This document shows, piece after piece, positions 52,801 through 64,000 of a stretch of 64,000 nucleotides of DNA (position 1 is the first letter of the stretch; each line of letters starts with the position of its first letter). The stretch spans positions 10,781,192-10,845,191 of the forward strand of contig SSBO01000001.1 of NCBI GenBank assembly GCA_005281725.1. Reading direction: 5' to 3'. The notes under the pieces were generated by a model, which worked only from the letters and a program-made list of their open reading frames with translations, did not search any database and was not told where the DNA came from. A program made the translations under genes and the position numbers. This DNA comes from Wuchereria bancrofti. Taxonomy: Eukaryota; Nematoda; Chromadorea; Rhabditida; Onchocercidae.

Positions 52801-53506
52801 TGTTCGGATTTAGAAGTATATAATTATATATATATACATATATATTGCGCAGCTATTAAAGGTGGACATCGGGATATTATAGGTGGACATCGGGAATGAA
52901 AAGCAGTTTTAAGAAGCTTGATTTTCAGTTTAAAAAACTAAAAGACAACTCTTTACCTGATTCAGATGATGATGTTGCTGACGCGTCCAATGAAAATTTT
53001 GAAACATTGGCCGAATTTGTAGTGCTACTAAATAATGTTATTGCACTGGATACAGATTTTTCTTGCATAGCACTAGAGTTCATCTCCATTCCACTTTCAT
53101 TGTCTACGTCTTTCTCTGATGGATTTGTTTCCGATAAATCATTGATAAGTTCACCTTTTTTACCATTATCGGTAGACGCATTGTTGTCATCCCCATTAGA
53201 CATATTTCCATAAGTTCGATCCAGTTCTTCGACATGCTTCAGATAATCACGAACGCAAGGTGACTAAAAACCAATAAGTAGAACGTTAAATAAAGTGAAC
53301 CTTGGTCTACTTATTCTTTTAATTCGAAAGAATAGTTCAAAGATTTGTTTCAGAAAAATAAATAAGTTTTTTGACCGAAAGAAGAAAGTAATAACCAGGT
53401 CTGCATCAGGCATTTCTTTCACGGAACATTGAATGAAATACAAAAATGCTTTATTAAGAACAGCCATTTTGTCGAGGAATAGTTTTTCTGCTTCAGTGTG
53501 CTTCAT
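49879..53506 (-). CDS. NUP50: Nucleoporin NUP50 (npp-16-like), Ran-binding
   Basis: Ten minus-strand exons: 53506-53396, 53263-52957, 52434-52361, 52036-51684, 51462-51347, 51175-51125, 51053-50978, 50913-50789, 50479-50409, 49989-49879; 1395 nt, 464 aa (human 468). NUP50 is a mobile nuclear-basket nucleoporin that binds importin alpha and Ran and promotes cargo release. Seen: an N-terminal segment LNKAFLYFIQCSVKEMPDAD then SPCVRDYLKHVEELDRTYG like the human LNCSVRDWI...DYEKYL region; a basic cluster KRGRKRAKKGG; FxFG-type motifs FLFG and FKFG; and a C-terminal Ran-binding domain from about residue 360 (CSVFVLKGTEYEKLGVGQLH, KKILLIRAATTTG, YLLRLPKKEDRDQIVSELQ). Start at 53506 follows TATTTAAG and a short leader. 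The N-terminus lacks the longer pre-domain of human NUP50. Identification rests on domain order; overall conservation is moderate. Confidence 0.85.
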
Positions 53507-54636
53507 TTTTTGCCAATTGCTTAAATACATTAAAAATAGTCTTGAAAATACTGCTAGACATCAGTAATTAAAACAAATATAAACCAGGCGGACGCAAGCA
53601 CGGATTCAGAGAAGCTTTAGAAAAAAGAAAACGATTTCACTGCAAACACTTCAAATTAAATTTAAAAGGACCTCTTAATAACAAACCGATCTATACGGGA
53701 TGCGTACTGATCATACTATTTTCATTATCATGGAACAACTAGAAGTTTCACAAGATTAAATTCCACTCCTTAAAAAAAAAAAAAAAAAAAAGACAAACAT
53801 TAGCAGTATACATATATTTGAAATAAAGAATTTATGATTTTATAATCGATGAGATTACTAACTTTCACACTGCGCCTATATTCAAGAAATCCTGAAACAA
53901 TGTTATTCTTTGATTGGTTAAAAATTGTCAGAAATTGTCATCTGAGTGCAGGAAATGATTGGATATGAAATGCATAAAGAGGAAATGACAACAACAACTT
54001 CACGTCAAGAACTGACGTAATTAACGTGGAAAATAAAACCACGAATGGTTTCAACAAACAATTCCTCTCCGCTAAGATTTGGTGTAGCGTTATGAAAATT
54101 CGAATCTCATCACAACAAATATATTTTGATATAATTGCAATGCTTGTTAATGCGAAGGTGAAAGTTTGAGTTCATTGTTCCGATGATTTGTTCTTGTTTA
54201 TTTATTTTCCATTAGTATATTTGTTTACATTAATGGTACTTTCATTTCAAATATTTTTACTTCCTAAATGTTCTTTTTTTTTCTAAGAATTTTTTTAATT
54301 TACGGCAATTCATTTTTTTCTTTCTTTTTTTTGCAAATTTTTTCCTTTCGAAATATCTTTTTTTTTACAACTGATTGATTAAGAGAAATAAAAATCTTAA
54401 TATATGATTTATTTCTCAAATTGATAAAGTATTTTAGATCAGAAGTGATTCTGTGATAAATTTTGTAATTGCTTAAATGTTGTACTCAATGCATATACAA
54501 CATATTATACATGGATTAATTCTAATATTTAAAATATTTTGACATTTTATGCAAACCTCAATTACAAACAACATTGACCGGAATAGTGGCATAGGTGTTA
54601 CAGTACATCTCGACTTGTGAGAAAGAATGGCATGAG

Positions 54637-54727
54637 GTACGTGATATCGTACTTTATAAATGAAAAACGGTACGGTAACATACTGTAGTTTATGAATGGA
54701 AACGGTACGATATCATACCGTACGTAC
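54637..54727. repeat. GTAC/GATATC quasi-palindromes in a 36-bp direct repeat
   Basis: ACGGTACGATATCATACCGT (54702-54721) is a 20-bp palindrome with one mismatched pair. A related site (GTACGTGATATCGTAC) lies at 54637-54652. TTTATAAATG and TTTATGAATG, each followed by AAACGGTACG-type sequence, start 36 bp apart (54653 and 54689). Confidence 0.7.
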
Positions 54728-55416
54728 ATTGCTAACATTTAGCTCAAAAATGAGCAAATTATTTTAGCAATAAGGAGAATTTAGTTTGATGGAATTTAAT
54801 GAATACAAAGATAGTGAAATACAAATCAAAAAAGTATGAAAACATGTAAAAATTAAAGTAGAATTTAGTTATGTATTGCAGTACAAATATGTTTCATTGA
54901 AAATGTATATGACTGACGTACGTCAATTTGACGTATATCATAGCTTTTGGCTTCGCTGAAGCTTTGACATTTGCTTTGTTGTGTCTTTTAGAATTGTTTA
55001 TCCATTATCACACCGTGATAAATTAGCGACGAAATGCAGCGACAAACTGTCAAATTTTGTTAAATCCAAAAAAGAAAGAAAAAAAACCAAAAAATATCAT
55101 CGAAAATTCTGTGGTCATTAAAGAGCTAAAAATAATAAATTTAATGGAAAATTATAGCTGATACATTTATAATTCAATCGATCGTTTTCAAAAAAGGATA
55201 ATTAAATGGTTATAACTAATAAGTATGCTTAGATAGAAGAAACATTTTAATGGAACAAAACAAAACAGTTACTATTCCTCGAAACTGTAAAAAAGTTTCG
55301 ATTCGGTGAATAAAACTGAGACTGTAATAGTTAACTGTGTCAATTAATGAAAACTAACCAAAATAGCATTAAAAATGAGGAAGAAAAAGTTATGTAAAAA
55401 TGATTAATCAGATTTT

Positions 55417-55632
55417 ATGTACTATTATATTGAACTACAAAATGATGAATTTGCAGAAAATATATGTTTTGGAGTAAACAAGATAGCAGAAGATTTCATT
55501 AAATTCGGATTTTCTGATTCAATGTTAATCGGTAAAACTTGCGGTTTTACATAGTTACAGGAATTTTTTGCAGCATTTAATGAAACAGCACTGGATATCG
55601 ATGCTTTTGATATTGATATTCTAAACATATAA
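55417..55632 (+). CDS. Possible tiny two-exon gene (57 aa)
   Basis: Exon 55417-55531 (ATG right after an acceptor-like TTAATCAG) could join 55574-55632 through a 42-bp intron with GTAAAA donor and TTTTTTGCAG acceptor, in frame to TAA. The product is acidic, with segments NDEFAENICFGVNKIAED and DIDAFDIDILNI. No family recognised. The intron is at the lower size limit for nematodes and the opposite strand is also open, so this is speculative. Confidence 0.2.
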
Positions 55633-55828
55633 CTCTACATTAAGTTTTCTTAATCAAATCATTTATTTAATTAAGAAAAAAAAAGAGAAGTTTTTCATTT
55701 CATGATAAAATTTATCAACGAAAAAAAAAATCTGATAGTTTTAAAATTATGAGAAAATGAATACAAAAAAGAAATATGTCAATGAAAGATTTTATTTTCA
55801 AGAATGATTATTCTTTAATTAACGAAGT

Positions 55829-57427
55829 TTACCGTTTAATTTGCGCATCTCTTTTGGATTTCATTCTTGTGATACGATTTATAGTGAGAGAAATATAAAT
55901 TAGTATTAAGCATGTAATTAAACAGCCAATAGTTACAGTTAGAGAAGAAATTTGTAAAGTATTTTCATTTGTCTGAATCTGAAAATGATTAAGTTTCATT
56001 CTGTTCCCAAATAAAATAATGAATGTATACATTGACCTTTTTGACCTTGATATCTTGATATCTAAAATGTGAAAGATGCAAAATGAGATTATACAGATAA
56101 GCTATGTAATTTTGTATTTATCATTATCAATTTTGCAATTTGTTGTTTTTTAAATTTACTTTAAATTTAAATTTAAATTAGATTTGACATATTTGATTAT
56201 TTCATTCTTATTTGCTATTCTGTTATGATGATTATCATTCTAAGAATTACCCAATAATGATACTTTTGCATTATCCTTTTTGTTGAATCAGAACTTCAAT
56301 ATATTTTAATTTCACTTTTATTCATTTATGAATGTTTGTACATTATTTGTTTATTTAATAATAATTTTACGAACAAATTAAGTACTGATTAAACAAAAAA
56401 TTGTCGCAACAAAATCTTACAACGAGTTAATTATAATAGAATTGATAGCAAGGAACAATGATAAATACTTAAGATAAAACTGTATTCAAAATAAAATTCT
56501 ATTTATTAATTAGCGCAAATTTCATAAATAAGTTTTAAATTCTTGAAGCTAATTATAATATAAAAAGCATTTTCATTTCAAAAAAAAAACAAACAAACGA
56601 AAACTTTTAATCATTGTTCATAATTAATGAAACTTAAAATTTTTCGCCAAATAGATCCGTTACTTACGGTTGTCGAATTAATCATATGTAAACACTGATC
56701 GGAATATTTCGTAAAAGTTAACTGCGCTTTAAAACACATACCTGACATTTCGGTCATATTTTTCTAAATTATTATCAAACAATGATTATTTCATAATAAA
56801 ATTGCTTTATAATTGATTTCTTACTAATAATTCTTGAATTGAAACAATTAATGCAGTTGTTATTATTATAATTAATAATTATGCTACTTATATGAACAAT
56901 GAATAAACAAATATAAATGTTTGTATGTGAGAACAAAAAATGATAATTACTTTACCATTTGAGCTAATCGAAATAGAAAAATAGTTCCCGTTGAATCACA
57001 AAGTCTCGTAAAATCATAATCAGGATCAATTCCATTAATAGTAATAGTTGAAATTATCATATCAGGTGTTCCTTCACTCCAATATGATATCAAATGAGTT
57101 TCACCCGTCTTAAATTTTTATAAACTAACTAAAATTGTAACATTTATTTATGAATTAGTCATTTTTCTTTTTCGTCTTCATAATAATATTTTCAAAAAAT
57201 ATAACCTGTTGTTTATCAAAGTTAACATTCAGAGTTTTAGAGATAGTCTCATTATTGAGTATATTGATAAGACGTAACTGAAGTGTTGGTTGAATACAGA
57301 TATTACGTAAGTCACAATCATTTGACCATTTCAATTCTTCCAGTTTAACATTTGTCCAAAATTGCGCTGATAAAATATGACAAAATGTAAAAATACACCA
57401 AAGCAAAATACCAAATGATAATCGCAT
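55829..57427 (-). CDS. Single-pass membrane protein, paralog A (short tail)
   Basis: Four minus-strand exons: 57427-57206, 57108-56956, 56763-56668, 55978-55829, all phase 0; 621 nt, 206 aa. Signal peptide about residues 1-21 (core FGILLWCIFTFCHIL), ectodomain to about 160, transmembrane helix about 166-187 (SLTVTIGCLITCLILIYISL), then a short basic tail (RMKSKRDAQIKR). The ectodomain shares with the next gene C-x5-C (CDLRNIC), an I-x-G-[IM]-D-P-x-Y-x-F-x-R-x-C-D-[ST]-T motif, and C-F-x-A-x5-K-Y-x3-C. I do not recognise the family; it may be nematode-specific. Type I topology is inferred. The start is the ATG 15 bases after TTTTGCAG. The ectodomain is shorter than paralog B, chiefly in exon 3 (96 versus 186 nt). 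Confidence 0.75.
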
Positions 57428-58988
57428 ATTAATATTAATAATCTGCAAAACTTGTTCTTTAATTATATAAAGAAGATTAAATTAATTTATTTCATAAACT
57501 ATACAATCAATCATTTTGTTTATTTTACATTCAAATTTGTTTAGCAAATTATATTTGTACTTATGAAAAGACAACATCAAAATGTACTACGTTCATTTGT
57601 TACTTAATTAAGTTAATGCGTTTATTGATTGATTGATTGATTGATTAAGATATTAGTCATTAAAAAATTTTTTAATTTGATGTAAATTATCTGTTGACTA
57701 ATTATAACTTTAACAAATCAATAGAACACTTTGAACTGTTACCTGTTTTTATGCAGCATGTAAATATATATATTGTACATATAGATTGTTTGTAATTGTT
57801 AAACAGAGGTCACTGAATAGAGGTCATTTACTGATCGTATAGAGTTATTACTTTCATAGATGATCGTGATCTTTTTCATAGCATTTGACTTTATCACTAT
57901 CATATCACTAATTATTGTTTGATTTTAATGAGATCAAAATTTTTATACAATAACAATTTGCAAAGAAATAATTAGCATTTTTGCTAATTTTTCAAAATCA
58001 TTTCAAAATATAAGTTGTTGAATAAATTATTGCGCTAATTATTAGAACAAAAGATTGTTTTTAGAGAAGAAAATTTTTCATTTAAATTATTAAAATAAAT
58101 TATTAATACATTTAATTTAATTCAATTTTTAGCTTCAGTTTTAAAAAAGACTTATTGTTTAGCAAAATTAAAAAATTTCTTTACATTAAATAGAGTAACT
58201 TTTTCATTCTAAATCTTACTTTTACAATAACAATCACTTTTATTCCATAATTAATAAATGTTTTTATGTTAAAAGTTCATAAATGTTGGAAACATTGCGA
58301 AGTTAATTAAATTACTTTGCCATATTTTTTTTTCCCATTTCGCTTTAATTAACAAAATCTTTTATTTCATTATTATTATTTTTTTCATTGATATGTGAAA
58401 TATTTACAGAAATGAAATAATTTTTGGAGACAATAAAAATCACACAAAATATATGGATATTTGTAGGGCGCATTTATCACACAAACATTGCTGTACAAAA
58501 ATAAAATGAAAAAATTATAATTTATTATATTTTAAAAAAAAAAAAAAAAATTGTTTATTCTTGATTTATAGTAAAGATTGTCACCAATACTAAAATTCAA
58601 TATTCACTAGGCTAAAATTCTTTTTAACTTCATTCCCATGGGTTTTTTCTTCTTTCCTTTCTGATTTTAGTAAAATGTAATTGCGGAATGAATTTTTTTG
58701 AAAATGAAATAGTTGTTGTTGATTTTTTTTTTCTTTTTTCTTTTTTTTTTTTTTTTGCAATACTTTATCAAAATTTATTAGTCATTGTTAATTTGCAATA
58801 GCGCAATATTGTAAATATTATTGAGCAATTATGAAAGAACAAAAATCAATGTAAACGAGAAATTTGTTATTTGAATATTAATATTTTGGATTATTTAATT
58901 TTAAATAATTACAGATTACTTCATGAATCATATATTAGAATTGGACAGATTCTAAAATTAGACAAATTTTAATTAGGACAGATTTTAA
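57428..58988. other. Gap between the two membrane-protein paralogs
   Basis: 1.56 kb, A/T-rich, with a short (GATT)n near 57622-57648 and T/A homopolymers near 58534-58551 and 58727-58756. No exon was supported. Confidence 0.5.
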
Positions 58989-61388
58989 TTAAACAGATTC
59001 TAAGCCACTATCTTCATGTTGTTCGCATAATGATGAATTAGGTGATAGCTTTTTTGAAATTGTTGATAAAGTTCCAGTGATTGTTGTTTTTCGTGGAATA
59101 TATGCTAATGAAGCTAAAGTTGGAACTGAAGGACGATTCAATATTCTTGAACCTATCATTGTTTGTTGTTTGTTATCATCAATATTTGAATTATCATTAA
59201 TCCAAAATCGTTGCAAAATACATTGTTGATCCCATGGAACATCATACCTAAAATTACAATTTTGCTTTTTGTTTTTTGTTTTTCTAAAGTAATTTTTGTA
59301 AACAAATAATTTCTAAAATGTTTACTATGCTATGCTGTTTTATTTTTGTTTTTTTTTTTTGTTAATTATGCAAAAGTATGTAAATTAAAACCAACCTATC
59401 ATCAGCATTTTTAACTGATTTTGCAAATTGTTTTGAATAAAGATATGAATTAAGATGATTGGTAGTAGGCTGTGATCGTTTTTGTAGCAATGATATGAAA
59501 TGACGTTGCTTACTGATAATTAGAAGTAAGCAAATTAAGCCTAATAAGCTTATCAGTAATAAGCTTAGCAAAAATATTAGCAAAATTTGCTCGCCAAGAA
59601 AAAATTGCAAAAATTTTTTTGCCAAACTCATTTTAGTATCTTCTTCGATTGATTCATACTGCAAAATTGTATGATTATTATAAGAATTGCACTGATATTT
59701 TAGCAAATGTTAATTATTAACTAACTGTTAAATTATAAATGATTTAATAAATTAAATTAATTCTAATTTCAAAAAAAAAATTTTTTTTTTTTGGACATTT
59801 CTAGAAATTGGATGATAAATGAGAAATGTTATAAATTACTTCAGGCGCTGATTCAATAAGCGCCATTTCATCTTGCACTGAACACCACGGACAATGTTTC
59901 GTATATTTTCGAGCAACAAATGAAGCATTGAAACATTTAGCTCGAATTTCAACAATAAGTTTACCATTTCGTTCATCCACTGATAATTCATCTTCTGGTG
60001 TTAACATTTGATAAGTGTTAAGTTCCTAAAAATTCTCGAAATTCTGAAATTACTAGGAAAAAAAGCAAATAACTTGGCGGTAATTGTCTACAAATTATAA
60101 ATTTCAAAATTTCATTTATCGATTAGTGTATGATAAATGATAGCAAAGAATGACTTACGTGTATGTTAAAATTTCAAACAAAAATGATTTAATCGTACGT
60201 GAAAAATTTATTTTCACGTTTACATTCAAACTGACTTGCACCATATGTAAAATGGCTTAATTAATACACTTTTTTTTTAGGCTATGACATAAATATTTTA
60301 ATTCGAATAATCATTTTACTCGCTGTAATTAATATTGCTAACAATTTTGAAATAAGAATTTTAAAAAAAGAAATTATGCATACATTTGTAATTTTGAAAC
60401 TAATAAATTGTATTAATGAATAGTAATTAAGCTATAGAAATTTTAGGAAAAAAATATAAAAATTTAAAGTTCATTTTTTGTTTTTTTTTTGAATATTTCA
60501 ATAAATATGAAAACCTGAAATTCATTATTTTCTTTGAATATTTCAATATTTTGTGTGGTATCACAAGTTCGTAAAAATCCATATAATGGATCCATGCCGA
60601 TAACATCACATTGAAGAGTAATTTCATGTGGTTTACCATTTAACCAATGAGTAATGAATTTTCGAGAATGTCGCTAGAATTAAAATTGAATTAATTCAAA
60701 AAAGAAAAAGAAAAAAACTTCAAGATTTTCTCAAGTGATTCTTCTTTTTTTAAATTAAGTATTAAATATTTTGTTAACATTGTTAAGTTTTATTTTAGTT
60801 TATGCTTGAGTTAGTAAAAATTTTCAAAAATGATTAAGCTTAATTTCATAAAGAATTCAAACTTTCCTCTTCTTTTTCACTTTTAAAATTTAATTTGAAA
60901 TTTTAAGCATTATAATCATAATAAAGATGAAAATGTTATAAAGTTTCTTCTCGTTTTTTCCTTTTTTTTTTTAAATAAAACTTTTAAAAGAAGAATTTCT
61001 AAAAAAAAAAGATAAAGAAGCAAATATCGGAAGTGTAATCAAAAATGATAATTTATATCAGTAAATTTTTCATAAAACACAATCATTTCAACATTGTTAA
61101 AAAATTTGAAAGATTAAAAATGAATATGACATTAGAAAAAATAATAAAGCTAACCTCAATAAAATTTTCCGTAATACTCCAACTTATTGAAATAATTTCA
61201 GCATTAAATTTATTAGATTTAGAAATTCGAAAACGTGGATTTGCGCAACCACCTGTTGTCAAGCATGACGGCCTCCAATGTACTGCTTGAAGTTCTAATT
61301 CAATCCAATAATTAATATTATTTTCCATTGTAGAAAGTATTAAATGCAACTGTATTATTATTATTGCTAAACTAATTAGCATATGCAT
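58989..61388 (-). CDS. Single-pass membrane protein, paralog B (long tail with DSGLES)
   Basis: Five minus-strand exons: 61388-61155, 60673-60515, 60025-59840, 59658-59396, 59247-58989; 1101 nt, 366 aa. Signal peptide about 1-20 (LISLAIIIIQLHLIL), ectodomain to about 195 with C-x5-C (CLTTGGC), VIGMDPLYGFLRTCDTT, an extra HCPWC, and C-F-x-A-x5-K-Y-x3-C, matching paralog A. A strongly hydrophobic helix (about 217-241, ILLIFLLSLLLISLLGLICL) is followed by a ~125-residue cytoplasmic tail, Ser/Thr-rich, ending EDSGLESV. DSGLES (360-365) fits the DSG-phi-x-S phosphodegron read by beta-TrCP-type F-box proteins. Exons 1-3 end in phase 0 as in paralog A, supporting tandem duplication. Receptor or adhesion roles are guesses. 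The start is the ATG after TTTTTGTTTAG, which lies in the first unit of a tandem repeat. Confidence 0.78.
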
Positions 61389-61392
61389 AATC

Positions 61393-61644
61393 GTTCTGAT
61401 CCTAAACAAAAATTAATTAATAACAATCAATTAAGTTCTGATCCTAAATAAAAACTAATTAATAACAATCAATTAGGTTCTGACCCTGAAGAAAAATTAG
61501 TCAATAACAATCAATTAAGTTCTGATCCTAAATAAAAACTAATTAATAACAATCAATTAAGTTCTGATCCTAAACAAAAATTAATTAATAACAATCAATT
61601 AAGTTCTGATCCTAAATAAAAACTAATTAATAACAATCAATTAA
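61393..61644. repeat. 6 x 42-bp tandem repeat carrying a 3' splice-site motif
   Basis: Six consecutive 42-bp units beginning GTTCTGATCCTAAA, 252 bp in all; the third is the most diverged. On the minus strand most units contain T(5)[AG]TTTAG then GATCAGAAC, the acceptor placed just upstream of the paralog B start codon. Confidence 0.93.
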
Positions 61645-64000
61645 GCTTAATAATATATTAAAAATATAAAAAAAAGATGATGAAAATAATTATGTTAGAA
61701 AAAAAAATTCATCCTTGTCAATATTCTTATCAATATGAATAAAAGTTCAATAATCTTACTGAAAAATAGTTGACGCATAATAAATGTTCCAAAAATTTAA
61801 GTTAATTGAAACTTATATAGAATAATGCTTCAAGTTATTAAAATTATATAAATGTTAATTGTGACTAGAATTTTCCTTTATTTAAGAGGTAAATTTAAGA
61901 AAAGTTTCATCAAATTTTCATCTGAAATTTACACGATAATCAGTAATAACACGTAACAATGATGATGATGGTAGCAATAAATTAGAAAAATTAAAAAATG
62001 AATTTAAAAATTTAAATGAAAATGAGATGTTTCTTTATGTTTGTAGAAATTCCAATAATTTTATGTGTCACATCAATTGGAGAGGTAAAGGTCGGATAGA
62101 ATGGATATCATTTATTTGATAAGAATTAGGAAGTTTTATTTGATGAAGAATAAAAGAACCGTAGAAAGTGATGGATGGGTATCAGATCGGATAGCTTTTG
62201 GTATTAAATGAGAAAATTTTAAAATTTGGAAAAGGGCGGAACTTTTCTCTGAAAATGAGGAAAAAAGATTTCTTTTTTTTTTTTCGTAAAGTTTTTATCA
62301 GAATGTATTTGATTTCGTGTGTGTTTCACTGATATTATCGCTTGTCACAGACATACACACACACACACACACATACACACACACATGCATGCATGCATGC
62401 ATGTATATTTCATGCATTAATGCACTTCGTTTTGTCAACAACCTGTGTGATATAATTAAAGATAGGAGTAGGTCACTTTTCAGGGAGCTAAAAGTTAGGA
62501 AAAGCTTATTCTTGGCTGCTTTTAATAAGAATGAGCCAAAAGTTTCATCTAAATGTAAATTAAATTTAAAGTGAAATAATAATCAAATTGTTGAATTTTT
62601 GAATTAATGCATCAAAAAAAAAAACTAGTATCCTTTAATTTTTGACTAATTTTTTTTTTTTTTGTAAACTTTTTAATTCTGATGGAAAATTTGCGTTTGT
62701 TATTGATTATCATTAAAGATGTATTGTAAATGTTACAATAAATTTTTGTTTCGAAAATAAAATTTGATCGACTAAAAGGCGAATTAGAATACAAAATTAA
62801 TTCTAAATCAATTTTTTTTTCTTTTTTTAGAAAAGAAAAAGATTAAAATTTATTTTTATCATCTAAGCAACTATTTTAGATTAATCATATCATTGTTTAC
62901 TTATTTAAATTGAATTATCAAAAATCAACAAGTGAAAATGGTTAGTGTTAATAATTTGTGAAATTATCGGAAATAAAATGAATCGAAAATGGGACATTGT
63001 TGAGTTGATCAATTCGTTCATCATTATATTACTCATTTCATTCTCCTTTGGGTATTATCAAGCAAATTTAACCTCTCTTTTGCCTTTTTACTTTTAGGCT
63101 GTAAAATTTGTACTCAGCCAATAAGTAATAGCGGCTAACTGGCAAACGATCTAATTTTAAGATTGTATCAGTTTAAAATTAATCATTGCAGTGTTATTCG
63201 AGCATTTCTGTCGCTAATCCCAATGGAATAAAAATTTGCGCACAATCAGAGGAAATGCATCAATCCATTATAATATTTAATTCTATGGCTATTGCTTCTA
63301 TTGATGAATTTTTTTTTTTGAATTTCGTTCTTTCAAAAAAAAAAAAAAAAAAAAAAAGAAAAAAGAATGAGAAAAAGAAAAATTACTAATCAGTTAATTT
63401 ATTTGGCTTATTCAGTTACTAATCGAAATCACAGTATAATAATTATTAATAAGTTAGGAATATTTTTTTATTGCAATTTTAATCAAAAAATTTTTATCAT
63501 TTTTTATTCCTCATAAAAATAAAGGCAAATTTTTGTCTAAATTTTCATTTTTATTGAAATTAACAAGAAGTGAACAAAAATTCATAGCATACTCTCAAAA
63601 AACTATCATTTTATTTGCAAAAAAAAAAAAAAGGAAAACATACAATTTTAACAATTTCAATTTATCTCAAAAAAAATGACCTTTTGAAAAATGGATTTTC
63701 CTTTTTTTTTGAAATATTTATTTTCTTTTTTTTAAAACGATTATTCAATTGTTTATTCATATTTTGAAGAATGTTTTTTTCATTCATACACAATTCATTT
63801 CTTATCAAATTACTTAAAAGTTTAGAAATTTTTCTTTAAATAATTACTTTAGATTAAATCTTTGTAAAAATAGCATTGGATTTTTCATCTCGAAATTTTG
63901 CAATCAAAAATACATATTATTTTAAATAATTATTCCTTATTCGTTCGCTGATCCATTATCAAAAATGTTAAAATATTTCAAGAATTCATCTTACAAATTT
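61645..64000. other. A/T-rich end of window, no supported gene
   Basis: Homopolymer runs (for example A23 near 63335) and short open frames only. A 39-codon hydrophobic ORF at 62980-63099 (+) has no splice-supported partner. The 5' neighbour of paralog B is not in view. Confidence 0.5.
62351..62404. repeat. (CA)n and (TGCA)n microsatellite
   Basis: About 35 bp of CA dinucleotides with TA interruptions followed by four to five TGCA units. Confidence 0.9.

Larger units (their letters stand above)
53507..55828. other. Intergenic region upstream of NUP50
   Basis: 2.3 kb, A/T-rich, with several A runs. It holds a GTAC-rich quasi-palindromic repeat (54637-54727) and a possible tiny plus-strand gene (55417-55632). 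Nothing else was supported. Confidence 0.5.

Noticed and set aside
55425..55628. 67-codon minus-strand frame downstream of paralog A
   Set aside because: Lies beyond the paralog A stop with no linking splice sites; the opposite strand reads at least as well.
62317..62574. 85-codon plus-strand frame with HTHTHT run
   Set aside because: Starts at GTG, is partly the CA/TGCA microsatellite, and has no splice or homology support.

Overview
The window looks like nuclear DNA of a nematode, most likely a filarial or other clade III (spirurid) species. It is strongly A+T rich. Genes are split into many short exons with poly-T/TTTCAG acceptors, start codons often lie just after an acceptor-like site with no upstream exon (as expected for spliced-leader addition), and conserved genes sit beside nematode-type orphan genes. 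The species call is inference. All gene models below were built by hand: I chained exons whose splice sites and reading phases agree and whose translations match known families. Every multi-exon model closes in frame.

Layout. 0.5-4.0 kb: a degenerate 8-bp minisatellite with a ~728-bp higher-order period. 4.7-11.3 kb (+): two tandem paralogs of the TPR-containing RMD (regulator of microtubule dynamics) family. 12.4-13.6 kb (+): an orphan secreted, cysteine-rich protein. 14.8-18.5 kb (-): a very glutamine/serine-rich protein of unknown function. 18.5-26.1 kb: a 7.6-kb gene-poor stretch of microsatellites, one ambiguous base and one unusually G+C-rich island.

26.1-53.5 kb (-): four conserved housekeeping genes in the same orientation, in transcription order NUP50 (nucleoporin/Ran-binding), SF3B1 (U2 snRNP core), DEPDC5 (GATOR1 subunit upstream of TORC1) and GPN3 (GTPase for RNA polymerase II assembly/import). 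Three deal with nuclear transport, splicing or Pol II assembly and one with nutrient signalling. They are candidates for a coordinately expressed (possibly polycistronic) block. The SF3B1 gene holds a small well-spliced exon in its largest intron that would shift the frame and stop translation, a candidate poison exon. 55.8-61.4 kb (-): two adjacent paralogs of an unrecognised single-pass membrane protein family with a conserved cysteine-patterned ectodomain and different cytoplasmic tails. 61.4-64 kb: a perfect-period 6 x 42 bp tandem repeat touching the start of the last gene, then A/T-rich DNA without a supported gene.

No CRISPR, tRNA, rRNA, transposase or bacterial-type operon was seen.
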